This document shows positions 15,084 to 24,773 of a stretch of 64,000 bases of DNA, piece by piece. The first letter of the stretch is position 1, and every line of letters starts with the position of its first letter. Source of the DNA: Achromobacter insuavis (GTDB lineage Bacteria; Pseudomonadota; Gammaproteobacteria; Burkholderiales; Burkholderiaceae_B); the NCBI RefSeq assembly GCF_902859645.1, contig NZ_CADIJR010000015.1, positions 1 to 64,000 on the forward strand. The letters are read 5' to 3'. The position numbers were made by a program, and so were the translations under genes. Below the pieces are notes generated by a model. It saw nothing but the letters and a program-made list of their open reading frames with translations, did not search any database and was not told the origin of the DNA.

Positions 15084-17738
15084 ATGAATTCCGCAACACA
15101 GACCACCGCCGCCGAGGCCCACGCCGGCCATACCCCCATGATGCAGCAATACCTCCGCCTGAAGGCGGAGGCCGGCCCCTTGCTGCTGTTCTACCGCATG
15201 GGCGACTTCTATGAAATGTTCTATGAAGACGCGGAACGCGGCGCGCGGCTGCTCAACCTGACGCTGACCAAGCGCGGCTCGTCCAACGGCACGCCGATCC
15301 CGATGGCCGGGCTGCCGGTGCACGCGATGGAGCAGTACCTGGCGCGGCTGGTGGCGATGGGCGAGTCCGTCGCCATCTGCGAACAGATCGGCGATCCCGC
15401 GGCCTCCAAGGGCCCGGTCGAACGCCGCATCGTGCGCATCGTCACGCCCGGCACGCTGACCGACGACGCGCTGCTGCCGGCCAAGGCCGACCGCGCGCTG
15501 GCCGCCGTGTTCGTGTCCGGCAATGCGCGCGCGCCGCGCGCCGGGCTGGCCTGGCTGAACCTGGCCAGCGGCGACTTCCGCGTCACCGAATGCGCGCCGG
15601 CGCAGCTCGAATCCGAACTGCATCGCGTCGCGCCGGCCGAGATCGTCTGCGCCGACAGCGCCGAATTCGACTTCCCGTTCGAAGGCGCCCGTTCGCGCGT
15701 GCCGGACTGGCACTTCGAAAGCGACGGCGCCCGCGCGCACCTGCTGGCGCATTTCAAGACCGACACGCTGGCCGGCTTCGACATCGAAGACATGCCGGCC
15801 GGCATCTGCGCCGCCGGCGCGCTGCTGCGCTACGCCGCCCGCACCCAGTCGCAGGCGCTGGCGCACGTGCAGAGCCTGTCGGCCGAGCGTCCCGGCCAGT
15901 TCGTGCTGCTCGATCCCGTCACGCGCCGCAACCTCGAACTGACGCAGACGCTGTCGGGCGAGGATTCGCCCACGCTGTTCTCGCTGCTGGACGGCTGCCG
16001 CACGCCGATGGGCAGCCGCCTGCTGCGCCGCTGGCTGCACCATCCGCTGCGCGAGAACGAACAGGCCCACGCCCGCCAGCAGGCCATCTCGACGTTGCTG
16101 GCCGGCCGCATGGACGTCGAACAGACCTTCGGCTCCGCGGGCCTGCTGGAAACGCTGCGCGGCGCGCTCAACGCCTTCCCCGACATCGAACGCATCGCCG
16201 CGCGGCTGGCGCTGCGCTCGGTGCGTCCGCGCGAACTGGCCAGCCTGCGCGACGCGCTGGCCGCCCTGCCCGCGCTGCGCGACCTGGTCGCGCCGATGGC
16301 CGCCTCGCCGCGCCTGAACGACCTGATCTCGCACCTGTCGGTGGACCCGGCGCTGGCGGCCCTGCTGGTGCGCGCCATCGCCGCCGAGCCGGCCGTGGCG
16401 ATCCGCGACGGCGGCGTGCTGGCCGCCGGCTTTGACGCCGAACTCGACGAACTGCGCGGCCTGGCCGCCGACGGCGGCGACTTCCTGGTGCAGCTGGAAG
16501 CGCGCGAACGCGAGCGCACGGGTATCAGCAACCTGCGCGTCGAATTCAACCGCGTGCACGGTTTCTACATCGAGGTCACCAAGGGCCAGACCGCCAAGGT
16601 GCCCGAAGACTACCGCCGCCGCCAGACGCTCAAGAACGCCGAACGCTACATCACCCCGGAACTCAAGACCTGGGAAGACAAGGTGCTGTCGGCGCAGGAC
16701 CGCTCGCTGGCGCGCGAGAAGTGGCTGTTCGAGCAGTTGCTGGACGTGCTGGCCGAACACGTGCGCCCGCTGTCCGACTGCGCCGGCGCGCTGGCCGAAC
16801 TCGACACGCTGGCGGCGTTGGCCGAACACGCGCGGCGCCACGACTGGATCGCCCCCGAACTGTCCGAGCAGGCCGACATCGATATCGACGCCGGCCGCCA
16901 CCCGGTGGTCGAGCAGGCCATCGAACGCTTCACGCCCAACGGCTGCCGCCTCGATCCGGCGCGCCGCATGCTGCTCATCACCGGCCCCAACATGGGCGGT
17001 AAATCGACCTACATGCGGCAGGTGGCCTTGATCGTGCTGCTGGCGCGCATCGGCAGCTTCGTGCCGGCGGCGCGCGCCCGCATCGGCCGCATCGACCGCA
17101 TCTTCACCCGCATCGGCGCCGCCGACGACCTGGCGGGCGGACGCTCGACCTTCATGATGGAGATGACCGAGGCCGCCGCCATTCTCGCGGCCAGCACGCC
17201 CAACAGCCTGGTGCTGATGGACGAGATCGGCCGCGGCACCTCCACCTACGACGGCCTGGCGCTGGCCTGGGCCATCGCCTGCCGCCTGCTGGCGCACAAC
17301 CGCGCCCTGACGCTGTTCGCCACCCACTACTTCGAACTGACGCGCCTGCCGGCCGAGCAGCCCGCCTCGGCCAACGTGCACCTGGCCGCGGCTGAATCCG
17401 CCGGCGGCATCGTGTTCCTGCACGAAGTGCGCGAAGGCCCGGCCAGCCGCAGCTACGGGATCCAGGTGGCGCAGCGCGCCGGCGTGCCCGCCGCCGTCAT
17501 CCGCCAGGCCACCCGCGAACTCGAACGGCTCGAAGCGCAAGGCGCGCCCACGCCGCAGCTGGGCCTGTTCTCGGCCGCGGCCGACGCCGACGCGCAGGCC
17601 TACGCCGCAGCCGATCGCGCCGACGCCATCGAGGCGCTGGACACGCTGCGCGAGGAACTCGCCGGCATCGACCCCGACAGCCTGACCCCGCGCGAAGCGC
17701 TGGACGCCCTCTACCGCCTGAAAAAGCACCTGCAATGA
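15084..17738 (+). CDS. mutS: DNA mismatch repair protein MutS
   Basis: 884 residues, full length. Domain I has the mismatch-reading FYE motif (GDFYEMF, Phe42 and Glu44). The clamp and lever regions follow, and the ABC ATPase carries Walker [11 protein letters not shown] near 633-642, the ST loop [12 protein letters not shown], Walker [17 protein letters not shown] and the switch His (FATHYFEL). A C-terminal helix ([14 protein letters not shown]) provides tetramerisation. It recognises mispairs and recruits MutL. Start ATG 15084 fits the family; the stop overlaps the next gene (ATGA), so roxA is translationally coupled. Confidence 0.99.
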   Translation: MNSATQTTAAEAHAGHTPMMQQYLRLKAEAGPLLLFYRMGDFYEMFYEDAERGARLLNLTLTKRGSSNGTPIPMAGLPVHAMEQYLARLVAMGESVAICEQIGDPAASKGPVERRIVRIVTPGTLTDDALLPAKADRALAAVFVSGNARAPRAGLAWLNLASGDFRVTECAPAQLESELHRVAPAEIVCADSAEFDFPFEGARSRVPDWHFESDGARAHLLAHFKTDTLAGFDIEDMPAGICAAGALLRYAARTQSQALAHVQSLSAERPGQFVLLDPVTRRNLELTQTLSGEDSPTLFSLLDGCRTPMGSRLLRRWLHHPLRENEQAHARQQAISTLLAGRMDVEQTFGSAGLLETLRGALNAFPDIERIAARLALRSVRPRELASLRDALAALPALRDLVAPMAASPRLNDLISHLSVDPALAALLVRAIAAEPAVAIRDGGVLAAGFDAELDELRGLAADGGDFLVQLEARERERTGISNLRVEFNRVHGFYIEVTKGQTAKVPEDYRRRQTLKNAERYITPELKTWEDKVLSAQDRSLAREKWLFEQLLDVLAEHVRPLSDCAGALAELDTLAALAEHARRHDWIAPELSEQADIDIDAGRHPVVEQAIERFTPNGCRLDPARRMLLITGPNMGGKSTYMRQVALIVLLARIGSFVPAARARIGRIDRIFTRIGAADDLAGGRSTFMMEMTEAAAILAASTPNSLVLMDEIGRGTSTYDGLALAWAIACRLLAHNRALTLFATHYFELTRLPAEQPASANVHLAAAESAGGIVFLHEVREGPASRSYGIQVAQRAGVPAAVIRQATRELERLEAQGAPTPQLGLFSAAADADAQAYAAADRADAIEALDTLREELAGIDPDSLTPREALDALYRLKKHLQ

Positions 17739-18928
17739 ACCTCGACCATCCCCTGCCGCTGTTGGGCGACCAGAGCCCCAACGACTTCATGCGCCGCTAC
17801 TGGCAGAAGAAGCCGCTGCTGATCCGCCAGGCCATCCCGAACTTCAAGCCGCCGGTGACCATCGCCGCGATCAAGAAGCTGGCGCGCCGCGACGACGTCG
17901 AATCACGCCTGATCTGGCGCGAGAACGGCGAATGGCAGATGGAGAACGGCCCCTTCGCCCGCCTGCCCAAGGACAACGAAGGCGACTGGACCCTGCTGGT
18001 GCAAAGCGTCGACCTGCACAGCGACGCCGCGGCCGAGCTGATGCAGCAGTTCCGCTTCATCCCCGACGCGCGCCTGGACGACGTGATGATCAGCATCGCC
18101 AGCCACGGCGGCGGCGTCGGCCCGCACTTCGACAGCTACGACGTGTTCCTGCTGCAGGCCGCCGGCGAGCGCGAATGGCGCTACGGCCGCCAGAAGGACC
18201 TGTCGCTCGAGCCCGGCCTGCCGCTCAAGATCCTCAGCCACTTCCAGCCCGAGGAACAGGCCGTGCTGGCGCCGGGCGACATGCTCTACCTGCCGCCACA
18301 GGCCGCGCACGACGGCATCGCCGCGGGCGACGGCTGCATGACCATCTCCATCGGTTTCCGCGCCCCCACGCAGGCCACGCTGGCGCGCGGCCTGCTCGAA
18401 GCCGCCGCCGACCAGGTGATGGCGCGCGTCGGCCTGCTGGGCGGCCCCTATGGCGAACCGGCGCTGCCCGGCCCCAAGCTGTCGGCCGTCTACCGCGACC
18501 CCGCGCAGGCCGCCGTGGCCACGCCGGCGCAGGTGCCGGACGCGCTGGTCGAGGCCACGCTGGAGACGGTCAGCAAGCTGCGTTTCGACGACGCGCTGGC
18601 CTCGCGCTTCCTGGGCTGCTGGCTGACCGAGCCCAGCAACCTCAGCGTGTTCGACGGCCCTGAAGGCCTGGACGTGGACCTGGAAGAGGACTGGCCCGCC
18701 CACGGCAAGCTGGTACTGGACCGCCGCAGCCGCATGCTCTATCGCGGCAAGCAGCTCTTCATCAACGGCGAGACCGCCATGACGCCGGCCTCGCCCGCCC
18801 TGTGTAAGCTGGCCGACGCGCGCAGCCTGGACTGCGCCGATCCCGCCTGCGCGCGCCTGTCCGATGAGGCGCGCTCATGCCTGGCCGACTGGCTCGACTC
18901 CGGCTGGATCCATTACGTCACCTCGTAG
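17735..18928 (+). CDS. roxA: cupin/JmjC ribosomal protein L16 arginine hydroxylase (YcfD/RoxA)
   Basis: 397 residues. Starts [32 protein letters not shown] (shown in parts of the typical RoxA N-terminus). The 2-oxoglutarate/Fe(II) dioxygenase core carries His131-x-Asp133 ([10 protein letters not shown]) and a distal His192 (AAHDGIAAG). A C-terminal winged-helix domain follows, as in YcfD. The family hydroxylates an arginine of L16 in the 50S subunit. It overlaps mutS by 4 bp. Confidence 0.93.
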   Translation: MNLDHPLPLLGDQSPNDFMRRYWQKKPLLIRQAIPNFKPPVTIAAIKKLARRDDVESRLIWRENGEWQMENGPFARLPKDNEGDWTLLVQSVDLHSDAAAELMQQFRFIPDARLDDVMISIASHGGGVGPHFDSYDVFLLQAAGEREWRYGRQKDLSLEPGLPLKILSHFQPEEQAVLAPGDMLYLPPQAAHDGIAAGDGCMTISIGFRAPTQATLARGLLEAAADQVMARVGLLGGPYGEPALPGPKLSAVYRDPAQAAVATPAQVPDALVEATLETVSKLRFDDALASRFLGCWLTEPSNLSVFDGPEGLDVDLEEDWPAHGKLVLDRRSRMLYRGKQLFINGETAMTPASPALCKLADARSLDCADPACARLSDEARSCLADWLDSGWIHYVTS

Positions 18929-19145
18929 TATCCCGACACCTGCGCGTATCCAACTTGCACAGAACGCAATGAGGTCTATGCGCAGGGTCACATAAAGCAA
19001 GACATCACACCGCGCGGAAAGGTTTGTTGCCGTTGGGATGCGACCTTTTTAATTTCCACACTCGCATCGCTGACGGGTTCCTGTAGCCTGGGTTCTGGTT
19101 TCCCCTGAAGGGGTTTCAAGAGTCGTCATCTACAGGAGTCCAAAA

Positions 19146-19373
19146 ATGATGAGCAAAACCTTGATTATTGCGTCGGTGCTGGCCGTCTCGCTCAGCGCCT
19201 GCAACAAGAAGGAAGATGCCCCGGCGCCCGCGAACAACCCCACGCCGGGCGCCAGCACGCCCGCGCCTTCGAGCACGCCGCCGGCCACCTCGCCGGCGCC
19301 CGCGCCCACCCCTGGCACCACGCCCGGCGGCGGTTCCACCACCCCCGGCGGTTCGACCACGCCCGCGTCCTGA
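19146..19373 (+). CDS. small Pro/Thr-rich lipoprotein
   Basis: 75 residues with CAGGAG 7 bp before ATG 19146 (a second ATG at 19149 is possible). Signal ends with lipobox LSAC. The mature peptide starts NKKEDAPAPANNP and is a low-complexity Pro/Ala/Thr/Ser/Gly stretch, so it is an extended, disordered surface or periplasmic lipopeptide. The 217-bp gap before it contains only short dyads. A strong terminator follows 40 bp downstream. Resembles small lipoproteins often found in Alcaligenaceae; function unknown. Confidence 0.8.
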   Translation: MMSKTLIIASVLAVSLSACNKKEDAPAPANNPTPGASTPAPSSTPPATSPAPAPTPGTTPGGGSTTPGGSTTPAS

Positions 19374-19413
19374 TCGTATCGTCATCAGCGAATCCCCCCG
19401 CCGCTGATCACGA

Positions 19414-19444
19414 AAAAAGCCCTGGCCTCGCGCCAGGGCTTTTT
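19414..19444 (+). terminator. terminator of the small lipoprotein gene
   Basis: AAAAGCCCTGGC pairs with GCCAGGGCTTTTT across CTCGC; a T-rich tail follows on the plus strand. Confidence 0.88.
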
Positions 19445-19471
19445 GTTTGCGCGCGTGCCGGCGCAAAAAGA

Positions 19472-19494
19472 AAAAGGCCCCGTGGGGGCCTTTT
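19472..19494 (-). terminator. terminator of bamC
   Basis: AAAAGGCCCC pairs with GGGGCCTTTT across a 3-nt loop, and on the minus strand it is followed by TTTTTCTTTTT. It lies 44 bp past the bamC stop codon and faces the convergent terminator at 19414. Confidence 0.85.
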
Positions 19495-19537
19495 CGTACT
19501 GTCGCGAAGCGCCGGGAGGCGCCTCGCGGCGGACACC

Positions 19538-20662
19538 TTACATCTTGTCCTTCAGCACGCTCAGCAGGCGCTGGGCGGTGGCGCTGTTGTCGCGCTCGCC
19601 CTTGGCGTCGAGCACCGTCACCGTGGTCTGCTCGCCGCTGGCGGTCAGGTGGATGCGGTACTGCGGCGCCTCGGCCTTCTTGTCGCCCGAGAACATGCGG
19701 CTGAAGAAGCCCGGCTGGTCGATCTTCTCGCCGGTGTCGGTGTCGACGTAGCGCACGAAGTAGTCGCCGGCCGAACGATCGCGATCGTCCACCGAGAAGC
19801 CGCCGCCGTCCAGCGCCACGCCGACACGGCGCCAGGCGCGGTCGAACGATTCGCTGACGATCAGGGCGGCGCCCTGTGCACGGACATCCTGCTGCACCGC
19901 GGGCTTCTGCGGCGCGGCTTCCGCCTGCTGCACCAGCTTGCGGGCGTTGTCGACGTCGGTGCCCAGATAGACCATCATGCGCGCCAGCATGGCGGCGTTC
20001 AGGCCCGGATCTTCCTTGCCGTTCTGCCACTGCACTTGCGAGCCGTCGCCGCCGACGCGCTTTTCGAGCATCTGGCGGTGGCTGACGTAGATTTCGGTGT
20101 GGCCGTTGACGCGTTCGACGCGGGTGCGGAATTTCTCGCGCTCACCGCTGTCCCAGGCCGATTCCAACACCGCGCCCAGGGCCTGGCGCAGCCAGCTTTC
20201 CGGGATCTTGGCGCGGTTTTCCGCCCAGTCGGTTTCGATCAGGCCGGCGCCGGGGTTGTTGCTGGCGACCGTGAAGCCGTTTTCGGTCCAGAAGTCGACC
20301 AGGCGCGGGAACACGTCCTCGGGCGCGCGGTCGACCACCAGCCAGCGCAGGTCGCCGTCGCGTTCGACGCGCATGTCCTGGCGGCCGGGCAGCACGTTGC
20401 TGGCCTTGGGCGCGGTGGCCTGGGCCTGGCCCTGCTGCTGGAATTGCGAATAGGTGGTCGAGCCCGACGCCGGCGCGCGGTAGCGCGGATCGCTGGCGGC
20501 CTGGGTCAGGTCGGGCGGAATGCTCAACGGCTCGCCACGTTGCGTGACGGCGCTCTTGTAATTGACGGATTCTTCATTGCCCAGGAATTGGTTGACCTCG
20601 CTGCAGCCGGCCAACAACACCAGAGACATCAATGCCGACAAACCGGCATGACGCTTGTTCAT
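19538..20662 (-). CDS. bamC: outer-membrane assembly lipoprotein BamC
   Basis: 374 residues from ATG 20662 with GAGGA upstream. Type II signal with lipobox LAGC, then an unstructured N-terminal region including YKSAVTQRGEPLSIPPDL, the BamD-binding stretch of the family, and two helix-grip domains (WLVVDRAPEDVFPRLVDFW and ALIVSESFDRAWRRVGVAL). BamC is an accessory of the beta-barrel assembly machine in the outer membrane. Located 17 bp downstream of dapA, the same order as in other Proteobacteria. Confidence 0.95.
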   Translation of the reverse strand: MNKRHAGLSALMSLVLLAGCSEVNQFLGNEESVNYKSAVTQRGEPLSIPPDLTQAASDPRYRAPASGSTTYSQFQQQGQAQATAPKASNVLPGRQDMRVERDGDLRWLVVDRAPEDVFPRLVDFWTENGFTVASNNPGAGLIETDWAENRAKIPESWLRQALGAVLESAWDSGEREKFRTRVERVNGHTEIYVSHRQMLEKRVGGDGSQVQWQNGKEDPGLNAAMLARMMVYLGTDVDNARKLVQQAEAAPQKPAVQQDVRAQGAALIVSESFDRAWRRVGVALDGGGFSVDDRDRSAGDYFVRYVDTDTGEKIDQPGFFSRMFSGDKKAEAPQYRIHLTASGEQTTVTVLDAKGERDNSATAQRLLSVLKDKM

Positions 20663-20679
20663 ACGTATCCTCACGATAT

Positions 20680-21585
20680 TTAGAGCAGGCCCGTTTCCTG
20701 GAGCACGCGACGCACCGTTTCGTGGTGCTGCGCGCCCAGTTCCACCAGCGGCAACCGGTAGCCCAGTGCGGTGCGGCCCATTTCGGCCAGCGCCCACTTG
20801 ACGGGAATAGGATTGGCTTCAACGAACAAAGCCTTGTTCAGACGGGCCAGGTGCGCATTAAGTTCACGCACCTTCGGCACGTTGCCCGCCAGGGCGGCGG
20901 CACACAAGTCGCGCATCAGCTTGGGCGCGACGTTGGCGGTCACGGAGATGTTGCCGCGCGCGCCCAGCAGGATCAGGGCGGCCGCGGTGGGATCATCGCC
21001 GCTGAAGACCTGGAAGCTGGCCGGCGCTTCGCGCAGCAGCAGGCCGCCGCGCGCGATGTCGCCGGTGGCGTCCTTGATACCGATGATGCCCGGCACCTGC
21101 GCCAGGCGCAGCACCGTTTCGTTGCTCATGTCGGCCACGGTGCGGCCCGGCACGTTGTACAGGATGGTCGGCAGCTCGACGGCTTCCGCGATGGTGCGGA
21201 AGTGGCGATACAGGCCTTCCTGCGACGGCTTGTTGTAGTACGGCACCACCGACAGGCCAGCCTGCGCGCCCACCGCCTTGGCGTGGCGCGTGAGGTGGAT
21301 GGCTTCGTCGGTGGAGTTGGCGCCCACGCCGGCGATGACCGGAATGCGGCCGGCGGCATGCTCGACCGCCACGCGGATCAGCTCCGCATGCTCTTCCATG
21401 GAGACCGTCGGCGATTCCCCGGTGGTGCCCACCACCACCAGTGCATCGGTTCCTTCCTGGATATGCCAGTCGATCAACGACCGGTAGGCAGCGTAGTCAA
21501 GGCTGCCATCGGGCTGCATCGGGGTGACGAGGGCCACCATGCTGCCCTGGAAATTAACGCCTGCGGCGGTTGCAGGGGATGCCAT
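20680..21585 (-). CDS. dapA: 4-hydroxy-tetrahydrodipicolinate synthase
   Basis: 301 residues, a normal DapA. TIM barrel with GTTGESPTV, the Schiff-base Lys171 ([11 protein letters not shown]), Tyr143 and Arg148 (ILYNVPGRT). Condenses pyruvate with aspartate semialdehyde in lysine and peptidoglycan precursor synthesis. In an apparent operon with bamC just downstream. Confidence 0.98.
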   Translation of the reverse strand: MASPATAAGVNFQGSMVALVTPMQPDGSLDYAAYRSLIDWHIQEGTDALVVVGTTGESPTVSMEEHAELIRVAVEHAAGRIPVIAGVGANSTDEAIHLTRHAKAVGAQAGLSVVPYYNKPSQEGLYRHFRTIAEAVELPTILYNVPGRTVADMSNETVLRLAQVPGIIGIKDATGDIARGGLLLREAPASFQVFSGDDPTAAALILLGARGNISVTANVAPKLMRDLCAAALAGNVPKVRELNAHLARLNKALFVEANPIPVKWALAEMGRTALGYRLPLVELGAQHHETVRRVLQETGLL

Positions 21586-21672
21586 AAATGAGGGGCTCCA
21601 AAGCCCGGTGGCGGGATGCCTCAGGGCCAGAATCAGTGAAACCGCTGAGTTTAACGGATATTGGCCAAAATC

Positions 21673-22320
21673 CTACAGAAACCACTGAACGATTGCCGTT
21701 CCCAACGCCAATACCGGACGCATCAATATCCAGAGTACGTCGGTCACCAGCAGCACCACCACGATCACCAGGCCATACGGCTCGATTTTCGAGTATTGCC
21801 AGGCCAGGCGGTTGGGCAGCAGGCTGAAGAGGATGCGTCCCCCGTCCAGCGGCGGAATCGGCAGCAGGTTCAGCGCCATCAGCACCAGGTTGACCTGCAC
21901 GCCGGCCATCGCCATTTCGAACCAGAAACTCTCCTGCATGCCGGTTTCGAGAAACAGGCGCAGGGAAAACACCCACAGGATCGCCATCAGCAGGTTGGCG
22001 GCGGGACCGGCCAGCGCCACCCACAGCATGTCCTTCTTGGGGCGGCGCAGCCGGCCGAAATCGACCGGCACCGGCTTGGCCCAGCCGAACAGCATGCCGG
22101 GGCTGCCCAGCAGCTTGGACATCAACAGGATCACCGCCGGCACCAGCAGGGTGCCGACCGGGTCGATGTGGCGCGCCGGGTTCAGGCTGATGCGGCCCGC
22201 CTGGTACGCCGTCGGATCGCCGAACATGCGCGCGACATAGCCGTGCGCGGCCTCGTGCAGGGTGATGGCGAAGATAACCGGTATCGCGTAGACCGCGATC
22301 GTCTGGATGATGTCATTCAT
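21673..22320 (-). CDS. M50-family membrane zinc metalloprotease (site-2 protease-like)
   Basis: 215 residues, five or six membrane helices. HEAAH at 22-26 in the first transmembrane region gives the zinc ligands and catalytic Glu; LNLLPIPPLDGGRIL carries the third ligand (Asp) and the NPDG-like motif. It lacks PDZ domains, as in the compact Rip/YwhC-type M50 proteins. Substrate unknown. It lies between yciO and dapA, on the same strand but with 87 bp to dapA. Confidence 0.93.
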   Translation of the reverse strand: MNDIIQTIAVYAIPVIFAITLHEAAHGYVARMFGDPTAYQAGRISLNPARHIDPVGTLLVPAVILLMSKLLGSPGMLFGWAKPVPVDFGRLRRPKKDMLWVALAGPAANLLMAILWVFSLRLFLETGMQESFWFEMAMAGVQVNLVLMALNLLPIPPLDGGRILFSLLPNRLAWQYSKIEPYGLVIVVVLLVTDVLWILMRPVLALGTAIVQWFL

Positions 22321-22439
22321 GGCGAAGCGGATTGTAGAGGAGCCGCGTGACGAACAGTGCGGCTAAATGAGGAGCGGCGCCATTGCGGCCGTCGCGGCGG
22401 CCGCAATGGCGCCGCCGCGTGAACGGGCGCTCAGCCGCG

Positions 22440-23066
22440 TCAGGCCAGGCCCAGCGTGGCGGGATCGCCGCGCCCCACCCGCACCACGACAGGGTCGTCG
22501 CCGGTCAGGTCGATCACGGTGGTCGGCGAATGCGGGCAGGCGCCCGCGTCGATGATGGCCGCCAGCTCATGGTCGTAGCGCTCGCGGATGGCCTCGGCAT
22601 CGTTCAGCGCGTCGGTCTCATCCTTCGGGATCAGCGTGGTCGACAGCAGCGGCGCGCCCATCTGTTCGAGCAGCCCCAGCATCACGGCATGGTCCGGCAC
22701 GCGGATGCCGATGGTCTTGCGCGACGGATGCGACACGCGCCGCGGCACTTCCTTGGTGGCCTCCAGGATGAAAGTCCACGGCCCCGGCGTGGCGGCCTTG
22801 AGCAGGCGGTACTGGCGGTTGTCGACGCGCGCGAAGTGGCCGATCTCGGCCAGGTCGCGGCACAGCAGCGTGAGATGGTGGCGATCGTCCAGGCCGCGCA
22901 GTCGGCGCAGGCCGTCGGCGGCGTTCTTGTCGTCCAGGCGCGCGACCACCGCGTAGCTGGAATCGGTGGGCACCGCCACCAGGCCCCCGTCGTTCAGCCA
23001 TTGGGCGGCCTGCTTGAGCAGGCGCGGTTGGGGATTCGCGGGGTGGATATCTAAATGAAGGGCCAT
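22440..23066 (-). CDS. yciO: YciO/Sua5-family threonylcarbamoyl-AMP synthase-like protein
   Basis: 208 residues. YrdC fold with the nucleotide-binding basic cluster: GLVAVPTDSSYAVVARL, LRRLRGLDDRHHLTLLC, PGPWTFILEA, SRKTIGIRVPDH and PLLSTTLIP. The KRxxx(K/R) pattern of TsaC is partly degenerate, as in the YciO branch, so it may be a weak or specialised TC-AMP synthase. Separated from the M50 gene by 119 bp. Confidence 0.92.
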   Translation of the reverse strand: MALHLDIHPANPQPRLLKQAAQWLNDGGLVAVPTDSSYAVVARLDDKNAADGLRRLRGLDDRHHLTLLCRDLAEIGHFARVDNRQYRLLKAATPGPWTFILEATKEVPRRVSHPSRKTIGIRVPDHAVMLGLLEQMGAPLLSTTLIPKDETDALNDAEAIRERYDHELAAIIDAGACPHSPTTVIDLTGDDPVVVRVGRGDPATLGLA

Positions 23067-23151
23067 GGGATTATCCTAACACTCTTGAAGGCCGCATCGT
23101 CAACCGCGGCCGACGCAACACATGGCGGCGCCAGCCGCCCGGAGACACAGT

Positions 23152-24006
23152 ATGCGCCTGGACGATTCCCGCGAAAGCGACAACGTGGAAGACCGCCGCG
23201 CCAGCGGTCCGCGCATCGGCGGCCGAGGCACCATCGGCATCGGCACCATCGTGCTGGCCCTGGTGGCCATGTATTTCGGCGTCGACCCCAGCGTGGTGCT
23301 GCAGATGGCCGAGGGCCCCGCCACGCAGCAACAGCAGGCTCCCGCCAGCCGCCCGCCCGCCAACGACCCGCAGGCGCGCTTCGTCTCCAAGGTGCTGGGC
23401 GAGACCGAGGACACCTGGAGCGCCATCTTCCAGAAAGACCTGAACCGCCCGTACGTGCCGCCCAAGCTGGTGCTGTTCCGCGGCGCCACGCCCACCGCCT
23501 GCGGCACCGGCCAGGCGGCGATGGGGCCGTTCTACTGTCCCGGCGACAGCAAGGTCTACATCGACCTGGCGTTCTTCGACGAACTGCAGAACCGCTTCAA
23601 GGCCCCCGGCGATTTCGCCCAGGCCTACGTCATCGCGCACGAGGTCGGCCACCACGTCCAGCACCTGCTGGGCATCTCCGATCAGGTCGACAACCTGCGC
23701 CGGCGCAACCCGTCGCAGGCCAACGCGCTGTCGGTGCGCATGGAACTGCAGGCCGACTGCTTCGCCGGCCTGTGGGCGCAGCGCGCCAACGCCGCCCGCA
23801 ACATCCTCGAAAGCGGCGACGTCGAGGAAGCGCTGGCCGCCGCCACCGCCATCGGCGACGACCGGCTGCAGAAGCAGAGCCAGGGCTACGTGGTGCCCGA
23901 CGCCTTCACCCACGGCTCGTCGGCGCAGCGCGTGCGCTGGTTCAAGCGCGGCCTGGACAGCGGCGATCTCAAGCAATGCGATACTTTCGCCGCCAGCTCG
24001 CTGTAG
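23152..24006 (+). CDS. ypfJ: neutral zinc metallopeptidase (YpfJ family)
   Basis: 284 residues, ATG 23152 preceded by GGAGACACAGT. One N-terminal membrane helix (TIVLALVAMYFGVDPSVVL), a low-complexity linker and the peptidase domain with CGTGQAAMGPFYCP and zinc motif AHEVGHHVQ (His163, Glu164, His167), then ELQADCFAGLWA with the third ligand Glu/Asp. Probably membrane-anchored with the active domain in the periplasm; substrate unknown. Divergent from yciO. The next LexA-type box starts 25 bp after its stop. Confidence 0.93.
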   Translation: MRLDDSRESDNVEDRRASGPRIGGRGTIGIGTIVLALVAMYFGVDPSVVLQMAEGPATQQQQAPASRPPANDPQARFVSKVLGETEDTWSAIFQKDLNRPYVPPKLVLFRGATPTACGTGQAAMGPFYCPGDSKVYIDLAFFDELQNRFKAPGDFAQAYVIAHEVGHHVQHLLGISDQVDNLRRRNPSQANALSVRMELQADCFAGLWAQRANAARNILESGDVEEALAAATAIGDDRLQKQSQGYVVPDAFTHGSSAQRVRWFKRGLDSGDLKQCDTFAASSL

Positions 24007-24031
24007 GACGCTGGCCGCGACGCGATGACCG

Positions 24032-24047
24032 CTGTATATCCATACAG
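24032..24047 (+). promoter_or_regulatory. LexA (SOS) box upstream of the unknown/DUF1828 operon
   Basis: CTGTATATCCATACAG fits CTGT-N8-ACAG and differs from the E. coli consensus CTGTATATATATACAG at only two positions. It sits 25 bp past ypfJ and about 190 bp before the next start codon, in the right place to control that operon. Confidence 0.7.
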
Positions 24048-24130
24048 CCAAAAGCCGAGACCGTCTTCATCTTGTAAGATTACGCCCCCGCGCACTCCCG
24101 CTGCGCGGGCCAGAGCTCCCCAGCGAGGGG

Positions 24131-24163
24131 GCTTTTCCCGTTGGCCGGCCCGACGGGAAAAGC
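24131..24163 (+). promoter_or_regulatory. leader hairpin before the unknown/DUF1828 operon
   Basis: GCTTTTCCCGT (24131-24141) pairs exactly with ACGGGAAAAGC (24153-24163). A second short stem (CCCGCGC/GCGCGGG) lies just upstream near 24085-24110. Together they would fold a leader of about 180 nt. No T tract follows, so it may be a regulatory structure rather than a terminator. Confidence 0.5.
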
Positions 24164-24236
24164 GTGCTCCCGCCCCGCGCGCCCTGCCGCGGCGACAGGG
24201 GTGGCACGGCGCATTTCCAGTTACTAGATCCGTTCC

Positions 24237-24773
24237 ATGGCCAACAAGTTCGAACCGTTAATCACCGTTGATGAGGTGCAAGAGATCCTTGCGGAGCCCA
24301 AGGAAACGGTCAAGCAGATCACCTGGATCCCGAAGCCGGCCGCCACCAGCATCCAATGGATGGAGTTCGCCAGCCCGTGCCGCGTCAAGGGCGAGGTGCG
24401 CGACGACGTCATCTTCCGCGCCATCTACCGCGGCGCCCGCACCGTGGTGCACGGCCAGGCCACCATCTTCCTGGCCGAGGCCTTCTGCGCCAGCCTGTTC
24501 GTCGGCCCGCACCGCGTGTTCGGCGTCGATACCGACGACTCGTTCCACACCAGCCTGGTGGGCGAAGGCCGGCCGCAGTACCGCAAACCGCTGGCGGACC
24601 GCAGCCATGAACACATCTGGGTGGACGAAGGCGAAGGCTATGCCGAGCCCATCGTGCCCGCCCTGCACACGGTCGCCGAGCTGATGCAGTATTTCCTGCC
24701 GAGGGCCAACCTGGCCCTGACCGGCGGTTTCGCGCATCCCCTCAAGGGCCGTCAAATCGAACTGATCCTATGA
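24237..24773 (+). CDS. 178-residue protein of unknown function (first gene of SOS-box operon)
   Basis: Soluble alpha/beta protein. Starts with FEPLITVDEVQEILAEPKETV, followed by an all-beta-looking middle (IQWMEFASPCRVKGEVRDD, VVHGQATIFLAEAFCASLF), a segment FGVDTDDSFHTSLVGEGRPQ and a conserved-looking HEHIWVDEGEGYAEP. No signal peptide or membrane helix. I do not recognise the family. It is coupled to the next gene by a 4-bp ATGA overlap and lies behind a LexA-type box and a long leader, so the pair likely acts as one unit in a DNA-damage-related process (inference). Confidence 0.75.
   Translation: MANKFEPLITVDEVQEILAEPKETVKQITWIPKPAATSIQWMEFASPCRVKGEVRDDVIFRAIYRGARTVVHGQATIFLAEAFCASLFVGPHRVFGVDTDDSFHTSLVGEGRPQYRKPLADRSHEHIWVDEGEGYAEPIVPALHTVAELMQYFLPRANLALTGGFAHPLKGRQIELIL

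Noticed and set aside
24085-24163. Leader hairpins as a tRNA or a riboswitch
   Set aside because: No cloverleaf and no conserved aptamer motif recognised; kept only as structured leader.
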